Source of the DNA: Chloroflexota bacterium
GTDB taxonomy: Bacteria > Chloroflexota > Anaerolineae > Aggregatilineales > Phototrophicaceae
DNA length: 64,000 nt
Reading direction: 5' to 3'
Assembly (NCBI GenBank): GCA_011523515.1
Contig: WTGO01000094.1
Span: 1-64,000, forward strand
Shown: positions 61,949 through 64,000 of the stretch, in pieces
How the letters are laid out: every line of letters starts with the position of its first letter
Numbering within the stretch: position 1 is the first letter of the stretch
Notes under the pieces: model-generated
Database searches by the model: none
What the model was told of the DNA's origin: nothing
The model's input: only the letters and a program-made list of their open reading frames with translations
Translations under genes and position numbers: made by a program

Positions 61949-63244
61949 CTACGCGCTTGAGCCGTCGCCCTCGGGTCCGGCAACGGCGATGACCATGTCA
62001 TGGGCGCCGAGATAGCGCTGCGCTGCGGCAAGCAAGTCGTCTTGGCCGATCCGAAAGACAGTTTCTTTGTAATTGGCCAGGTAATCCAGCCCGAGCCCGA
62101 AGCTCACCATGCCATGGATGTCGGAAGCGATACCTTCATTGCTTTCCAGGCGCAGGGGCATGCGACCTGTAAAATAGCTTTGATTGTCTGCCAAATCGTC
62201 ATCCGACACGCTCTCGGACGTCAAGCGCTTGATCTCCTCTAGCACGGAGGCGATCGCCAGGTCCACATTTTCTGGGTTGACGCCCGCGCTGACGCTCCAA
62301 GGTTCGGGGCCGTGCCCGCCACCGAGGCGGCTGTAGGCGTAATAGGCCAGGCCCTTTTCCTCGCGCACGCTCTTGCCGATCCGGCCCATCATGCCGAATT
62401 CGCCCAGAATGCTGTTGGCAAGCTGGGCCGGTAGGTAGTCTTCCGCCAGGCGCGCCGGACCCAAGACGCCCATACATATATCGGACTGGGTCTTGCCCGG
62501 CACCACAACTAGCTGCTGCTGCGAAGTGCCGTTCCTGGCGGGTCTCTCCACTTGCCGGACTGCGGGCTGGCTGTCGTTGCGCCAATCGCCGAAAGCGTCG
62601 CTCGCCAGCTCGACGGCGTTTTCAGCATTTACCGCGCCAACAATCACCAGGATCATATCGCGCGGGCCGAAGTACTTGGCGTGAAACCCCCGCAACTCGC
62701 TGGCGTCGATGCGCTTTACCGTGTTTTCGCTGCCCGCTGCGCCGTAGTGATAGGGGTGCGAATCCGGATATAGCGCCTCGCGCATGGCCTTGGAGGCGCG
62801 ATAACGCGTGTCGAAGTTGCTGTATTGCAGCCAGGTCAGCCGTTCGCCGCGCAGCCGCTCGACATGATCGTCCGGGAAGGTCGGATAGCGCAGCGCATCG
62901 TTGGCGACGTCAATCAGCGTGGGCAAATCCTCGGCCAGCGACTTGCCGGAGAAGCCGAGCTTGTGCAGATGCCCGCGGAAGCCCAGATCGGCGCCGATAT
63001 CTTCCAGCGCGCCGTGAATCTGGTCGAAGTCGCGGGTCGCCGTGCCGGTCATCAGCGCGCCTGCCGCCAGAGACGCCAGACCATTCTGCGCCGGTAACTC
63101 ATAGATGCTGCCGGCGTGGATCGATGCGATAATGTTGACCGACTGCACTGCCGGATTCTCGTAAGCCAAAATGGTGATGCCGTTGTCCAGACGGCTGCGC
63201 GTGATATTCTTTGAGTTGGGGATGCTCGTTTGCCGGCCTGTCAT
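61949..63244 (-). CDS. M16-family peptidase homologue lacking the zinc motif
   Basis: A 431-residue protein of the M16 (insulinase-like) fold: L-D-N-G-I-T-I-L-A-Y-E-N, V-N-I-I-A-S-I-H-A-G-S-I-Y-E, Y-F-G-P-R-D-M-I-L-V-I-V-G and the C-terminal G-E-F-G-M-M-G-R-I-G-K-S-V-R-E-E-K-G-L-A-Y. At the place of the active H-x-x-E-H it reads L-A-S-L-A-A-G, so it is the non-catalytic partner type. ATG 63244 shares one base with the stop of the upstream M16 gene (TAATG), indicating coupled translation and a likely heterodimer. Confidence 0.9.
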   Translation of the reverse strand: MTGRQTSIPNSKNITRSRLDNGITILAYENPAVQSVNIIASIHAGSIYELPAQNGLASLAAGALMTGTATRDFDQIHGALEDIGADLGFRGHLHKLGFSGKSLAEDLPTLIDVANDALRYPTFPDDHVERLRGERLTWLQYSNFDTRYRASKAMREALYPDSHPYHYGAAGSENTVKRIDASELRGFHAKYFGPRDMILVIVGAVNAENAVELASDAFGDWRNDSQPAVRQVERPARNGTSQQQLVVVPGKTQSDICMGVLGPARLAEDYLPAQLANSILGEFGMMGRIGKSVREEKGLAYYAYSRLGGGHGPEPWSVSAGVNPENVDLAIASVLEEIKRLTSESVSDDDLADNQSYFTGRMPLRLESNEGIASDIHGMVSFGLGLDYLANYKETVFRIGQDDLLAAAQRYLGAHDMVIAVAGPEGDGSSA

Positions 63245-64000
63245 TAGGGCGCCGCCTCCTGCTGCGGGTCGGTCGGTTTGAGTGTGCCAAGGACCCTCTT
63301 CTGCGCCGTGAGGTAGCGCCGTGCGACATCGCGCACATCATCAGCCGTGACAGCCAGCAGCCGCGCCGAGTAATTCTCGAACCAGTAGACATCGCCCAGG
63401 ATAAATGACTGCGCCAGCCAAAAGGCCTGCTCGGTGACGCTCTCCGTGCTGTAGGCGAAGGCGGCGCGCGTCTGCTTTCTGGCTTTGCGCAATTCAGCCT
63501 CGCTGATGCCGTCGGTCTGCAGGCGCTCGATCTCCCGCAGCAGAATCGCTTCCGCTTCGTCGGCCGTCCGTCCCTCACGCAGCGTCACGATTATGCTGTA
63601 GAGGTAGGGATCGATAGTTGGCGTCAGCCAGGCGCCGACGCCCGCGGCAACCTCGCTCTTGACCAGCGCCTGATACAGTCGGCTGGTCTTATTGTCCGAG
63701 GCGCCGCTCGAGCCGCTCAATATGGCGTCAAGCAGCTTTAGCTTCATCCAGTCTGCGTGCGCCGCGCCGGGGATGTGGTGGCAGGTCTCGAGGAAGGCGG
63801 TCTGGCCGGGGCGCTCCACAGTGACGCGGCGCTCGCCCTGCTGCGCCGGCTCCTGCCGCGCAAAGAGATCGGGCGCGCCGGCGCTTGGAATGGAGCCATA
63901 CAAGTTCTCGATCTTCGCCAGCATGTCGTCGGTATCAAAGGCGCCGACCGCGATGACAGCGGCATTGGCCGGGCAGTAGTGCCGGCGATAGTGCGCGTAA
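63244..64000 (-). CDS. M16-family peptidase, C-terminal part (cut by window edge)
   Basis: The minus-strand frame is open from the stop at 63244 to the window end. The 252 visible residues are the middle and C-terminal part of an M16 protein: N-A-A-V-I-A-V-G-A-F-D near the visible start, then K-L-K-L-L-D-A-I-L-S-G-S-S-G, S-R-L-Y-Q-A-L-V-K and the final R-R-Y-L-T-A-Q-K-R. The N-terminal lobe, where an active H-x-x-E-H would lie, is outside. Its downstream partner lacks the motif, so this one is the likely catalytic subunit. Stop and next start overlap as TAATG. Confidence 0.88.
   Translation of the reverse strand, partial: YAHYRRHYCPANAAVIAVGAFDTDDMLAKIENLYGSIPSAGAPDLFARQEPAQQGERRVTVERPGQTAFLETCHHIPGAAHADWMKLKLLDAILSGSSGASDNKTSRLYQALVKSEVAAGVGAWLTPTIDPYLYSIIVTLREGRTADEAEAILLREIERLQTDGISEAELRKARKQTRAAFAYSTESVTEQAFWLAQSFILGDVYWFENYSARLLAVTADDVRDVARRYLTAQKRVLGTLKPTDPQQEAAP

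Overview
This is a gene-dense, GC-rich bacterial chromosome segment with short intergenic gaps, no rRNA, no prophage and no CRISPR array. The best guess for the host is a Chloroflexota bacterium of the Anaerolineae type. The reasons are inferential: a Thr/Pro repeat surface protein with an SH3 tail, STAND/TIR/FGE-fold conflict proteins, several membrane glycosyltransferases, a branched-chain amino-acid ABC transporter with two tandem binding proteins, and two UGA-decoding genes. No phylogenetic marker in the window settles it.

Layout. 1-9.2 kb: a repeat-rich secreted protein cut by the left edge, a family 2 glycosyltransferase, a TPR protein, a Nudix hydrolase, tRNA-Leu(CAA), a cobalamin adenosyltransferase and two polytopic glycosyltransferase-like proteins. 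9.3-22.6 kb: mostly metabolism. It holds a divergent PyrK/PyrD-like pair, a FmdB-type zinc ribbon, an Nfu N-terminal-like protein, agmatine deiminase, PurB, IolD, a PfkB kinase, UDP-glucose dehydrogenase, an acyl-CoA synthetase and a metal P-type ATPase. 22.8-35.5 kb: two paralogous M50-like membrane proteins (one has lost its zinc motif), a Rieske oxygenase, a flippase-like protein, a secreted glycosidase, a Trm112-like protein, ClpB, ManA, an internally duplicated coiled-coil membrane protein and a secreted sugar dehydrogenase.

35.5-44.3 kb is a four-gene minus-strand block that looks like a multi-protein NLR-like immune system. Its genes encode TIR-STAND-HEAT, TIR-FGE-fold, a small protein with an S-x-S-x-x-G-H-x-x-F-A-G-x-D motif, and a NACHT ATPase carrying the same motif. 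The first two genes overlap by 4 nt. I know of no named defence system with exactly this composition.

44.5-53.9 kb: an EamA transporter and a Liv-type ABC operon (two binding proteins, LivH, an N-terminally extended LivM, LivG, LivF) followed by an APH-fold kinase. At 53.95-54.08 kb there is a 125-bp MITE-like element with perfect 13-bp terminal inverted repeats and a 9-bp target duplication.

54.4-60.3 kb ends in a selenoprotein cluster. An AhpD-like gene has an in-frame UGA at the second position of its CxxC motif (C90-E-Y-U93). A UGSC-family gene has an in-frame UGA that makes U-G-S-C. Each UGA is followed by a plausible bacterial SECIS hairpin. A thioredoxin-like partner lies directly upstream of the UGSC gene. 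Standard gene callers would split both selenoprotein genes into broken ORFs. 60.3-64 kb: FabF, a TfoX C-terminal-like protein and two translationally coupled M16 peptidase-family genes, the last cut by the right edge.

A recurring architectural oddity is that five of ten convergent gene junctions overlap by exactly 4 nt, so that both stop codons lie inside one CTAG, CTAA or TTAG.
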